Shown here one piece after another: positions 20,026 to 30,500 of a DNA stretch of 64,000 nucleotides. The notes under the pieces are model-generated. The model saw only the letters and a list, made by a program, of their open reading frames with translations. It ran no database searches and was not told the origin of the DNA. Within the stretch, counting starts at the first letter, position 1; every line of letters begins with the position of its first letter. A program made the position numbers and the translations under genes. The DNA lies in NCBI GenBank assembly GCA_016714895.1, contig JADKBV010000011.1, forward strand, positions 558,001-622,000, in the 5' to 3' direction. Origin of the DNA: Saprospiraceae bacterium (lineage in GTDB: Bacteria; Bacteroidota; Bacteroidia; Chitinophagales; Saprospiraceae).

Positions 20026-20892
20026 ATGAAGTTCCTCTTTTTGTTTTTATTTCCGGTTTTAGTCGTCGCACAACCCTGCAAAAAAATGTATCGTGATAAA
20101 TTGGAAACCGGGTCGAAACTCATTTCCTGCGACATTATGTATACATTGGAAAAAACAAAACAAGGAAACTATATTTACAAACGATATTATCCTGATACAA
20201 AAGTAGTGACGCAGTGGATAACATTTGAAGACAAAAAAATGGAAATAAAAGAAGGACCTTTTATTGAATATTGGGACAACGGTACCATATTAAACAAAGG
20301 AATGTATGCTGACAATCAAAAAGAAGGGGAGTGGATCGAAAACACTTATGAAAAAGGATTTTACAGAAATGGTCAGCGGGATGGGCTCTGGACAATTTTC
20401 CGCAAGGATTTTACGGTTTATTATGAAAAAAATTATCAGGATGGCATAAAACACGGACCGGTTGTGTATTATGATGTTACCGGAAATATTCAGGAAGAAG
20501 CGTATTACGAAATGGGAAAACTGACCTTTACCACCGCAGACACCACCAAAGAAACGAGATCAGCTTTGTTTTCAAAATGTGATGAAACCCTGATGTCTGT
20601 GGAAGAAAAAAATCAATGTGCCCAAACAAAATTGTTGAAACACCTCTATTCAAAAATAAGGTATCCCGCCCGCGCTCGGGAATTGGGAATCAACGGAAAA
20701 GCATTGATATCTTTTGTCATCGATGTTGACGGAAAAGTTATCGATGTGGAGATCATCAATGGTTTGTGCGAAGAAATACGAAATGATTTGTACCGGCTGA
20801 TTTCTGATCTGCCTGCCTGGGAACCCGGATTGCGCTACGGAATTCCGAAAAAAACAAGTTTAAACTTACCTCTTATGTATAAGTTGGAATAG
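20026..20892 (+). CDS. TonB C-terminal-domain protein with MORN-type repeats
   Basis: 288 residues. A signal peptide (1-15, LVVAQ) is followed by MORN/YwqK-type repeats (EGPFIEYWDNGTILNKGMY, KEGEWIENTY, RDGLWTIF, KHGPVVYYDVTGN) at residues ~75-160. A TonB C-terminal domain covers ~205-288, with the marks RYPARARELGINGKALISF and DVDGKVIDVEIINGL. TonB domains contact outer-membrane transporters, but this protein has a signal peptide rather than the usual N-terminal membrane anchor, so it may work as a periplasmic or outer-membrane partner. It is monocistronic with its own promoter-like sequence. Confidence 0.8.
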   Translation: MKFLFLFLFPVLVVAQPCKKMYRDKLETGSKLISCDIMYTLEKTKQGNYIYKRYYPDTKVVTQWITFEDKKMEIKEGPFIEYWDNGTILNKGMYADNQKEGEWIENTYEKGFYRNGQRDGLWTIFRKDFTVYYEKNYQDGIKHGPVVYYDVTGNIQEEAYYEMGKLTFTTADTTKETRSALFSKCDETLMSVEEKNQCAQTKLLKHLYSKIRYPARARELGINGKALISFVIDVDGKVIDVEIINGLCEEIRNDLYRLISDLPAWEPGLRYGIPKKTSLNLPLMYKLE

Positions 20893-20953
20893 TTAGTGTA
20901 AGTGGCAGAAAGTCAAATTTGTTTCATCTGCCATTTTTTCCTGTCCACGAGCC

Positions 20954-21484
20954 TCAAAAGGAATACACCATCCCCACGGATCCGGGAGTGACAGAAATCT
21001 TTAGTAAGTGTTTTTCGTTTTTTTGAAAACCGGATTTTTCATTATACGTATCTATAGCTTTGGTTAAGTTTGAATAGGAAGATATACCTGTTAAAATACC
21101 GATAGCCAGTAATCCACCACCAATGGCAAGAGGTGTGGTGCTTACTTTTTCTTTTTCCTTTTCTGAACTTGAAATTACATTGTTTATATTATATTTTACT
21201 TCGGACAACATTCCATTTAACGCATAATAGCCTAAAAAGGTAAAAGAAACAACTGTAGAGGTTGCCGTCGTTATCATCAAATTTTTATAATTCTTGTAAT
21301 GTTTTTTGGAATCCTGAAAAGTATACATCAGTTTTTGGGCTTCTTCACGCGAAATTTTTTGTCTTACTCCGTTTCCATCTTCGATATAATAACTGTTGAT
21401 CCTGATTAGTTTTTGTCCGTACAGTTCTGACATAGAAAATAAAAAAATCAGGTTAAGGAAAATAATTGGGATGAAATTTTTCAT
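20954..21484 (-). CDS. Hypothetical membrane protein with signal peptide
   Basis: 176 residues. A signal peptide-like N-terminus (MKNFIPIIFLNLIFLFSMSELYGQ) is followed by a charged stretch and two hydrophobic segments (ITTATSTVVSFTFLGYYAL; LAIGGGLLAIGILTGI). No family is recognised. It lies downstream of the lipoprotein array on the same strand after 124 nt that hold a degenerate copy of the array's spacer, so it may be the last gene of that unit. Confidence 0.65.
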   Translation of the reverse strand: MKNFIPIIFLNLIFLFSMSELYGQKLIRINSYYIEDGNGVRQKISREEAQKLMYTFQDSKKHYKNYKNLMITTATSTVVSFTFLGYYALNGMLSEVKYNINNVISSSEKEKEKVSTTPLAIGGGLLAIGILTGISSYSNLTKAIDTYNEKSGFQKNEKHLLKISVTPGSVGMVYSF

Positions 21485-21608
21485 AATGATATAGTGTTTT
21501 GATGTGAAAAAAATTAATTATTATTTAATTTGAATGGTGTATAAATTAATTATTTTTGATAAATCGGTTTTTGAAAAATGAATAAATTAATTACATATAT
21601 TAAAATTT

Positions 21609-22145
21609 TTATAATCTGTAGGGGAGGTTAAATTCGCCATCGGTGATTGTGACTTGATCTCCGCAGTCGTTTTTACCTTTGAAATTAAAAGTGCCCTTTA
21701 AATAATATTTAATAGTATCAATCTGTAATATATTAAAGGAGTGCGGCGAAATTGTATCTAAAACAAAAATATTGCATATTTCGCCCCCATCTGCATAAAA
21801 GGTTTGAATAAAATCATCAGTGTATAATTGATTATTTCCTATTTTTAACCATTCTTTTCTTACAATCATTGTAATACGGCTATTTTTAGCTTCATTATCA
21901 ATGTGCAATTCCATTGCTTTTATACCTCCGCCGTAAAGAACATCCCAAGGTGTACACCCGAATAAGGGGCCTCCATCACAATTTGGCTCCCATCTTTTTC
22001 CATTGACTTTACAGGTGAAATATTCACAGGTCGGGTCTTTGCGGCAGTCTTCCAACGGATCCTTCTCACAGGAAAAAAAGGTAAAGGTCATCATCAGAGT
22101 TAACAACCATAATGAGGTTTTGAGATTTTTAGTTTGTGTCTTCAT
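21609..22145 (-). CDS. Small lipoprotein, paralogue 5 of the array
   Basis: The start is set at ATG 22145 (MKTQTKNLKTSLW), the one shared by all five paralogues; the extra upstream codons to 22181 fall in the conserved spacer. About 178 residues: lipobox FTFFSC, then a fixed N-terminal part (EKDPLEDCRKDPTCEYFTCK, VNGKRWEP) and a conserved end (GKNDCGDQVTITDGEFNLPY). The middle third varies between copies. The fold looks beta-rich, like small Bacteroidota lipoproteins that end in a TDG.F motif. Function unknown. It follows the other three copies in the same direction with short repeated spacers. Confidence 0.8.
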   Translation of the reverse strand: MKTQTKNLKTSLWLLTLMMTFTFFSCEKDPLEDCRKDPTCEYFTCKVNGKRWEPNCDGGPLFGCTPWDVLYGGGIKAMELHIDNEAKNSRITMIVRKEWLKIGNNQLYTDDFIQTFYADGGEICNIFVLDTISPHSFNILQIDTIKYYLKGTFNFKGKNDCGDQVTITDGEFNLPYRL

Positions 22146-22206
22146 ATATTTATATTTATTTTTGATAAATCGGTTTTTCAAAAATTAATTACATATATTA
22201 AATTTT

Positions 22207-22755
22207 TTAAAATCTGTATGGTAGGTTAAATTCGCCATCGGTGATATTTACTTCTTCGCCACAATCGTTTTTGCCAATAAAATGAAAAGTAGCGGATAAA
22301 AAATAATTAATCGTATCAATTTTGGTAACATTGAAACTGTAAATTTGAAGAGTATCAAGCTTATATCTAATGCAGGAATCAATTAAGTTTAAATTTGAAA
22401 ATCTGGTTTGAATATTTTCATTAATAAATAATTTATTTTCCCCAATTTTAATTTTTTGATTTCTGGTTAAAAAAGTAAAATTTTGCTTATTCGATTCATT
22501 TTTAATATAAATTCCTAAATTACCTGATGTTTTTCTATAATACTGCACATCCCAGGGCGTACATCCGCCGAAGAAGGGTTCTCCTTTACACTGAGGCTCC
22601 CACCTTTCTCCATTGACTTTGCAGGTGAAATATTCACAGGCCGGGTCTTTGCGGCAGTCTTCAAAAGGATCATTCTCACAGGAATAAAAGGTAAAGGTCA
22701 TCATCAGGGTTAACAACCATAATGAGGTTTTGATATTTTTAGTTTGTGTCTTCAT
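22207..22755 (-). CDS. Small lipoprotein, paralogue 4 of the array
   Basis: 182 residues with lipobox TFTFYSC and the shared Cys-rich N-terminal part (ENDPFEDCRKDPACEYFTCK). The segment FGGCTPWDVQYYRKTSGN is shared with paralogues 2 and 3. The middle (residues ~95-145) differs from its neighbours (NESNKQNFTFLTRNQKIKIG), and the end returns to GKNDCGEEVNITDGEFNLPY. Export to the outer membrane is expected from the lipobox. Conserved ends with a variable middle suggest divergence after duplication, with selection or recombination acting on the centre. Confidence 0.8.
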   Translation of the reverse strand: MKTQTKNIKTSLWLLTLMMTFTFYSCENDPFEDCRKDPACEYFTCKVNGERWEPQCKGEPFFGGCTPWDVQYYRKTSGNLGIYIKNESNKQNFTFLTRNQKIKIGENKLFINENIQTRFSNLNLIDSCIRYKLDTLQIYSFNVTKIDTINYFLSATFHFIGKNDCGEEVNITDGEFNLPYRF

Positions 22756-22818
22756 CTTTTTGTTTTTATGATAAATCGTTTGTAAAAATGAATAAATTAA
22801 TTACATATATTAAATTTT

Positions 22819-23364
22819 TTAGAATCTGTAGGGGAGGTTAAATTCGCCATCGGTGATTGTGACTTGATCTCCGCAGTCGTTATTACCTTTGAAATCAAAA
22901 GTCCCCATTAAATAATATTTAATAGTATCAATTTTTAATATATGAAAGGAGTACGGTGAAATTGTATCTAAAACAAAAATATTGCAACCATTGTCACTTC
23001 CATCAGAAAAAAAAGTACCATAAAATTCATCAACGTGAAGTTTATTATCACCAATTCTTAATTTTTCGTTTCTTGTAAGAAATGCAAAATTTTGTCCTGC
23101 ATTTTTATTTTTAATATGCATTTCAATATTTCCCGAAGTTTTTCTATAATACTGCACATCCCAGGGCGTACACCCGCCGAAGAAGGGTTCTCCTTTACAT
23201 TGGGGTTCCCATCTTACTCCATTGACTTTGCAGGTGAAATATTCACAGGTCGGGTCTTTGCGGCAGTCTTCCAAAGGATCCTTCTCACAGGAAAAAAAGG
23301 TTAAGGTCATCAACAGAGTTAACATCCATAATGAGGTTTTGAGATTTTTAGTTTGTGTCTTCAT
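22819..23364 (-). CDS. Small lipoprotein, paralogue 3 of the array
   Basis: The start is set at ATG 23364 (MKTQTKNLKTSLWML); the open frame to 23400 is spacer repeat. About 181 residues. Lipobox LTFFSC, shared N-terminal part and shared FGGCTPWDVQYYRKTSGN. The middle part (SDNGCNIFVLDTISPYSFHI) is close to paralogue 5 (ICNIFVLDTISPHSFNI), while the part before it is close to paralogues 2 and 4. It is thus a mosaic of its neighbours, which points to recombination within the array. Confidence 0.8.
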   Translation of the reverse strand: MKTQTKNLKTSLWMLTLLMTLTFFSCEKDPLEDCRKDPTCEYFTCKVNGVRWEPQCKGEPFFGGCTPWDVQYYRKTSGNIEMHIKNKNAGQNFAFLTRNEKLRIGDNKLHVDEFYGTFFSDGSDNGCNIFVLDTISPYSFHILKIDTIKYYLMGTFDFKGNNDCGDQVTITDGEFNLPYRF

Positions 23365-23425
23365 ATATTTATATTTTTTTTTGATAAATCGGTTTTTCAA
23401 AAATTAATTACATATATTAAATTTT

Positions 23426-23974
23426 TTAGAATCTGTATGGAAGGTTAAATTCGCCATCGGTAATCGTCATCAAATCTCCACAGTCGTTTTTTGCAGTAAA
23501 ATGAAAGGTCCCTGATAAAAAGTAAACCACCGTGTCTATTTTTGTTATATTAAGTGTTGAAGATGTTAATGTATCAATAATAAAAATTTTACATCCCTCC
23601 GAAAATTTTCCATCAGCATAAAAGGTTTGAATAAATTCATCTTTATAGAGTTTATTATTTCCAATTATTAGTTTTTGATTTCTTGTTAAAAATGTAAAAT
23701 TTTGCTTATTTGATTCATTTTTAATGTACATCCCTAAATTACCCGAAGTTTTTCTATAATACTGCACATCCCATGGCGTACATCCGCCGAAGAAGGGTTC
23801 TCCTTTACACTGAGGCTCCCACCTTTCTCCATTGACTTTGCAGGTGAAATATTCACAGGCCGGGTCTTTGCGGCAGTCTTCCAAAGGATCCTTCTCACAG
23901 TAAAAAAAGGTAAAGGTCATCAACAGGGTCAATAACCATAATGAGGTTTTGAGATTTTTAGTTTGTGTCTTCAT
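23426..23974 (-). CDS. Small lipoprotein, paralogue 2; first gene of the four-gene array
   Basis: 182 residues. The lipobox region is TFTFFYC, slightly unusual with Tyr before the Cys, followed by the shared EKDPLEDCRKDPACEYFTCK part. The middle shares NESNKQNFTFLTRNQKL with paralogue 4, and the end is TAKNDCGDLMTITDGEFNLPY. The gene follows the duplicated promoter/hairpin region 23975-24310 and heads the second lipoprotein unit. Confidence 0.8.
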   Translation of the reverse strand: MKTQTKNLKTSLWLLTLLMTFTFFYCEKDPLEDCRKDPACEYFTCKVNGERWEPQCKGEPFFGGCTPWDVQYYRKTSGNLGMYIKNESNKQNFTFLTRNQKLIIGNNKLYKDEFIQTFYADGKFSEGCKIFIIDTLTSSTLNITKIDTVVYFLSGTFHFTAKNDCGDLMTITDGEFNLPYRF

Positions 23975-24310
23975 ATTTATTGTAATCCTTAAAGTAAATA
24001 AATGTTAAAAATCAGTTTTATTTCAAGGTCAACATCACATCTGTATTTTTGAACCTGAATGACGATACAAAATTATAGTGTTTTTTTCGAAAAAAAAGAA
24101 AAAATTTCAAGAAAAAGTTGCGGATTCCGCAACTTTGTTTCCTTATTAGTAGACTTATTTTCAAAAAGTTGCGGAATCCGCAACTTTTCTCCAAAAAAGT
24201 TGCTATATTAGCAACTTTTATATATATAGATTTTCTATGTATTGCTTTCGGAGATTAAAATAAAAAGACAATAAAAATTAAAAATTGGTGTCATAAACAT
24301 CATCATTTTG
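23975..24310 (-). repeat. Duplicated promoter/hairpin region, copy 1
   Basis: About 330 bp nearly identical to 31739-32085. Read on the minus strand it contains three successive hairpins: AAAAGTTGCTA/TAGCAACTTTT (24195-24219), a TTGCGGAATCCGCAA palindrome (24163-24188) and a second one (24114-24136). Then come a -7-like TAATTTTG (plus-strand 24068-24075), a TCAGGT...ACCTGA hairpin in the presumed leader, and the start of paralogue 2. The rest of 24310-24514, up to the stop of the large gene, has no supported gene. Confidence 0.8.
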
Positions 24311-24514
24311 GTTTCTTTTTACTGTTTTTATAGCTGGTATAATTTTTTCCTTAAAAGGATTTTTCTACAGTTAAAAAGGAAATCCAATTTCTTCCGGACT
24401 CGTTTACGAAAAAAAATTACAGACCTTGATTACACTACAAAAAAAAACATGTCCCGGTTTGAAGCCGGGAACATGTTTAAAATCGGTTTTGGAACTTTTT
24501 AAGGATTACATCCT

Positions 24515-27500
24515 TTAATCTATCTTAATGACACGTTGCGTTGTACTGCCCATAGAGGTTTTTAATACCAGTTGGTAAACGCCGGAAGGTAAGTCGTTTA
24601 ATTCAGCTATGTTTTCCGTTTGAAAACCGGTATTTATATTCAGAGCTCTGGTTAATACCTTTTGACCTACTGCATTCCAAATAGTGATTTCTCCCTGGTC
24701 CGTATTTGGCGAATATATAGTTAGCTGGGCAGAAGATGAAGTCGGATTTGGCGAAACACTCACTTTTATTTGTGGTTCATTTGAATTTATTTCATTCAAA
24801 GAACTTATAAAATCATCGTCTTCATTCAAAATTTCCAAAGAATTCAAATCATTATTGTGAGTTCTTTGCTCGTCATCAGAACACTCAATTATTAATCTCC
24901 AATTTGATGGTACACAATTCACCGGGTCAGATATATCTATTGAAATCAGATCACCCGGATTAACATCTAATACAAACTTTGTCCAATTATTTTCCCTTAC
25001 CAAATTTCCAATGTTTGCCTGAAAAGTTTGGTGATTTGGCACTTGAAAATAATTGAAACCTGAACAAATCAAATGGGTAGTACTAAATCCAATAGAGGAG
25101 TGATATAGTATTACTAATCCATTTTTGGAAATCTCGTATTCTTGCGCTTTTTGTAATGGATTGAATAGAATACTTATTTGAGATATGCCATCTTCAACGA
25201 TGTAATTTACAATAGCGTTATCATTATGGCCTGTTCTTCTGCCCAATTCTTCTCCACATGTTGTCGGAGCAACTGCACATTCTTCACCATTACAACCGGA
25301 TGAACATCTGATATACATAATATTGTGTATATCACTACATCCATTGGCATCAGTCACCATGACCTGCAATTGAATGGATTCGCCCGGAAGCATAGAAGTC
25401 ACATCAATTTCTGAATCATTTTGATTGATTATGGTTCCCAAGCTGCCTTCACCTATGATGTTCCATAAGTATGGTAAACTACCGCCTTGGGCAAACAAAT
25501 TCAGATTTTCACAACTTTCCACATGATTTCCATCAAATCCAATTTGGATATTGCCACATTCATGTTGACAGGAATACGTAAAGATCACAGAATAACTGTC
25601 TCCGCAAGGACTTGTAAACATTACTGTTGTTTCTCCGGATTGTATTGGTTGAGGCAAAAACAAATAGACTTTAGCCATATTGGATGTATAATTCCAGTTG
25701 ACATTTATTTCAGAATTTTCTGCCTGAACTGACCAGTTTGCATTCACTTCTGAGGTTGATAACAAAAATTCAATTCTGCCTCCTTCACATACGTTACTAA
25801 CGAATGGTATCATATGCATGGTTTCAAAATAGGGTTCAACCCATAAATCAGTTCCTAAAATTCCGGAATTCATCAACACGATTCTGTCCGGTGAGGTGCA
25901 ACTGCAGCCGACTTGTACTACATTGGAATGGCTCGGAAAACATCCTGGTTTTTGTGTCACCAATCGATAATTTCCATTAGAATTATCAGGAATTATGTAA
26001 GGACTTTGTTGCGTCACCGCTGACCAAACTCCTGCAGTCTGTCTCTCCAGGGTAGTGGTAAATCCCGAACATGATGGTTGTGACCAGTTTACAGAACAAT
26101 TTGTTGCGTTGTATGACAACGTTGGAGCGGCACAGCTACATAAACCAGGTAAAGCACATCGGCTCGAAACGGTGTTGGACACCCGGGTCAAACATCCCTC
26201 TTTTTCGAAAACCAGCCGGTAGTCTCCATCAATTTGAATGGCAAAAGGAGATTGTGGATTGCCGGACAACTGAACCCAGGTGCCATTCAGATTTTTACGT
26301 TGTAATACGACAGAAAATCCATCACAAATATTTGACCAGTTCAAGTTGCAGTTTTCCGCATTGTACACCAATGTTTCAGCAAAACAATGGCAACGATTGG
26401 TACAGCTGGTAATTATATAATTACTGTACACATCATCACAACCTTCTATGTTGACAACATATCTGTACGTTCCGTCTTCAGTCACCTGAAAACTGGTCAG
26501 ATTCGTAATGTTTATCCATTGATTATTCAAAAATCTTTGTAGTGTGAAGGTAACATTTGTTTGTTGTAAAACATCCTCCAAAGTACTGTTTTGAATAAAC
26601 AAAGTACAACTGTTTTCGTCGAGAGTCAATACCGGTGCTGAAGTCAGACAGGCCGGCGGGCAGGTGTATGGAAATTGAAAAGATTCTGAAAAATTATAAT
26701 ATCCACGGTATCTGCATTGTACACCATTAATAATAGCAAGATATTTTCCTCTGCCATTGGTGGTAATTTCCAATTGATCCTGTGACATTTCCAAAATAAC
26801 ACCACCTTCTGAAACATGCCAGTTTATGGTTCGGTAAGGTTTTGTCCAATCGGGGATGTTGAGAACCAATACTGTTTTGAATTCATTGACTCCTGTTTTT
26901 CTGCAAGTTGGTTTAATCTCTAAAGTATGGGAGACCGTTGAATCATATTTGAAAAAATTAAAACCACTGACGAAGGTATTTGCTTCTCTCAAAACAGATT
27001 TGCAAATCAATGGCAATGTCTCATTTCCATCGACAAAATATTCTTCGGCCAAAGGTTGGAATAATACTTCAGTTTCCAACAAATTATCATTGTAAAAGCA
27101 ACTGAAACCTTTCCAATAGTTTTCCAAAACAGGAGCTCCTTTGCATGTAACATTAGTACATAATCCGGTATAAAGATGCTGATCTATACCCGCTTGAGTA
27201 AGTGGAAATACCGGTGCCTGATCCTCACATTGACTTAACTCAACATTAGCACACATACCATCACTTTCCGGTCTTTGAATCAATTCCATAAATGGTTGTT
27301 GCCCGCAAAAACCCAAAGAATATTTTCTTGAGTCCACCCATCTGTTCAGTCTGGCAGGAATTTCGAAACTTTCCGGAGTTTTTAACTTGTAACATATCGA
27401 AAAGTGAGAATTGATATTGTCAAAATAATTGGCTGTAACAAATCCGTTTTTTGTCGTTTGACTGTTGATGATTCCGTCAATAGCTAAAAAAATATCCTGG

Positions 27501-30500
27501 CCATTGATTCCTATCTGATTGTTTTCCAGGCTGGAACACAACATTTTCACCATTCCCAGATCACTTTTTCCAACCATATCAATACCTTTGACACAATCTT
27601 TTATAGTGGATTTGTCCATGATAATATTGACACCATCCGGAGAAAATACGCCTGTTTTACATGATTTAATTTCCGAATTATTAATGTACAAATACGGAGA
27701 ATTCACTTGTTTAATACCCAGTAAGTCAATTCCTGTCAGAGGGTCGTCCGTTCTGGCGTTATTTACGTTAAAGCCATTGATTTTGCTGTTGTTCAATCTG
27801 TTTTCAAAAACATCCAAACAGTTTATACCAATTTTAGTAAGGTAGTTGGCCGGAATGTTTAAAGCGAAAAAGTCCGGCTTTTGTGTAATAATATTACAAT
27901 TTGAAAATGCCGATTTTATACCATCTTTAAGATTAATATTTACAGATTTATATGCTGAACTAAAATCAGAATTCGTACTGATAAATTTTTCAAACCCGGT
28001 GACATCTACAGGTAAATCATCAAAAACACTATTGAGAATTGTAATATTTTCATTGGCCAAAAATATCAACTTATTTTCATTATTTAATTTCAAAAGATTA
28101 TCAGTCGGAACCTGGCTGCCGGAAGAAATCAATGGAGAATTAAATGAAGAACTGTTGATATAGATTTCATAAGCTCCTATGACGGTAAATGGTTTATTTA
28201 CCATACATTTTGCGTTATTAAAACCAAATTCATCCAGTGTCAGATCTGTTTTGGCATCAAATCTGAACGCGGTATGATCAACTCCATGACCGGTAAATGT
28301 CAGTTTTTTGGTTCCTGATGAAAGGGAACTTTTTTCACGGATCCACATAAAACCTCTTCCCTGAACTTTGACTTCGCCTTCTTTTGTGTGTAAATTACCT
28401 TTCAAAACAACAACTGATCCGGTATTTGTGGTTTCAGTTAACAGATCTGAATTCATTTCTTTTTCAAGATTAAGAACAGCACCATTTTCAAGAATCATAT
28501 TACCACCTTCTTCGATGATCAGTTTACCATCACCCATGATATCAAGGGTACCATCAGTTAATATTTTTATAGTGCCGCCTTTTTTTACCATTATTTTGGA
28601 CAAATGATCTATAACAACTTGTCCACCGGCTCCAATGGTTAAGGTTGTACCATCGTTTATGGTCAATATACCTGTATTTTCTACAGAACCATCACCGATA
28701 AAAATTTGTCCTCCGTTGTTTATCAAAACTTCTGTTGCTTCAGCATCGCAAAGGGTTTTACCTAAGCTAACTTCAAACTCTTTCGGGAAAGTATTTGCAA
28801 GATTGGGTTCATCGGTAAAAGCAATCTTGTCCTTTCTGTTGATCCATAATTTTCCGGCACTATGTACATGAAGATTTTGAGGAATAGTTCTTGAAGTGCT
28901 CAATGATGTTCCATTCGGAAGATCATTATGATATTCTCCTTCCCCAAAATTGAATGTTCTGTTATTCAGCTCAAAAGCCAACAAGTCCAGTGATTTTAAA
29001 TTACCCAAAAGAAATGTTGCTAACTTATTATTTAAAGAAACATGTTCCTGATTGGTCTGCTCCTCTTCAAACTGAATGGATGTTTCCGTTGATCCGATAT
29101 AGCTCCGGATATGGGGAGCAAATTCTTCCATTGTTTTATCAATATCTTCCAAATCTGTTTGAAATGGGTCTGTAACATTTCTCAAATCAAGGGAACTAAC
29201 CGTAGGGATAAAACAAAATGATTTGTATAACCAACCTTGTTCATTCGGTATCACACCATTTTTTCTATCTTCAAACGCTCTTAATCCACCGGGGGCGTTG
29301 TCCCAGGGAATAAAGTCTGGTTTAATTTTTGTCTCTATTGTACTTGGTATTGATATTCCCATATATTTATATGTTAATGTGCTAAAATGAACAACCATTT
29401 CGTCTGAAGAGACCGCAAAACCATTAATTTTAAGTTTTATATCATTAAACCAAGTTATGTTTGGTATAATATCAAGAATTGGTGATAACCAATCAGGAAA
29501 GTCTAACGGATTATAATCTTGTATTTTATCTCCGGCTGAAAAGTTTTGGCCTGTACCAACAATAGCACCATTAGAAATTGGAATATATGGTACTTTCAAT
29601 TCCCCCCGGCCATCCAACTCTGCAAAAAAAGCATCATGGTCAACACTCAACATATCAGGAGAAACATAAAATTCTGGTGATAAGGACAAATTGTAATACA
29701 ACATTTGTCGGGCTGCTTTACTCGATAATATTTTTGCACCTTCTTTCAATTCCTTCTTTAAATTTTTCATGGCTATACCAGCTATTTTTCTATCTCCCAA
29801 TCTTAATGGCAAGGCCTGTTGCGCCAGAGGAATATTAGCTCCCCGCATCGGACTGTCAAAGCTCATAAAAAGTTTTGCCTCATGGTCCTCACCGTTCATT
29901 TCAAATTCCTGCAGCATCCACTTGCTCACCAGTCCTCCCATACTGACACCGAGAATGATGTTTTTTTCAGAGCTACCGTTGGCTTTTTTCTGGGCATTGA
30001 TCCACTCCACAATTTCTTTCGCATAACCCGCATTTTCCCTGATATCTAACGTAGAGTTAAAATAGGTAATGTAAAAGATGTCGTAGTTTTGATCGTGGAT
30101 GAGGTCTTTGATTTTATTACCCCCAGATCCAAAATAATTGATGTCAAGTAATCCATTATTTCCATTAATTACTTTATCTTGCCCATAATTATTTCCCGGA
30201 TCAAAACCGGAAATGATGATAAGGGGTTTACGGATTTTCGGTTCGTCACAGTTTTTATTGAGCCAATAATGTACAAAAGCTCCGTTTTCAGGACGATTTT
30301 CTGCATCGACATAACCAAAATGTTTTGTACCGTCGGGAGAAGAACTATATCCGTCATTTCGAACTCCTGAATTTTTATCATTTTTGGATAAAAGACCGGA
30401 GAGGGATGTGTCAGATACTTCGATTTTACTTTGTGTATACAATACCTCACCGGAAACCAAGGTAACTGAAAAACGCACTATATATTCTCCGGGTTCAGGA

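Noticed and set aside
22146..23400. Longer starts (MKNRFIK...) for two of the lipoproteins
   Set aside because: The extra codons come from the repeated spacer that is also found before genes lacking them; MKTQTKN is the start shared by all five copies.
24114..24219. CRISPR-like repeats
   Set aside because: The units are palindromes of different sequence without regular spacers and without cas genes; they are hairpins of a duplicated upstream region.
30169..30450. Open frames in other frames of the giant esterase-like gene
   Set aside because: They are shadows of the 2209-residue reading frame, which has a signal peptide and a sorting domain at its ends.
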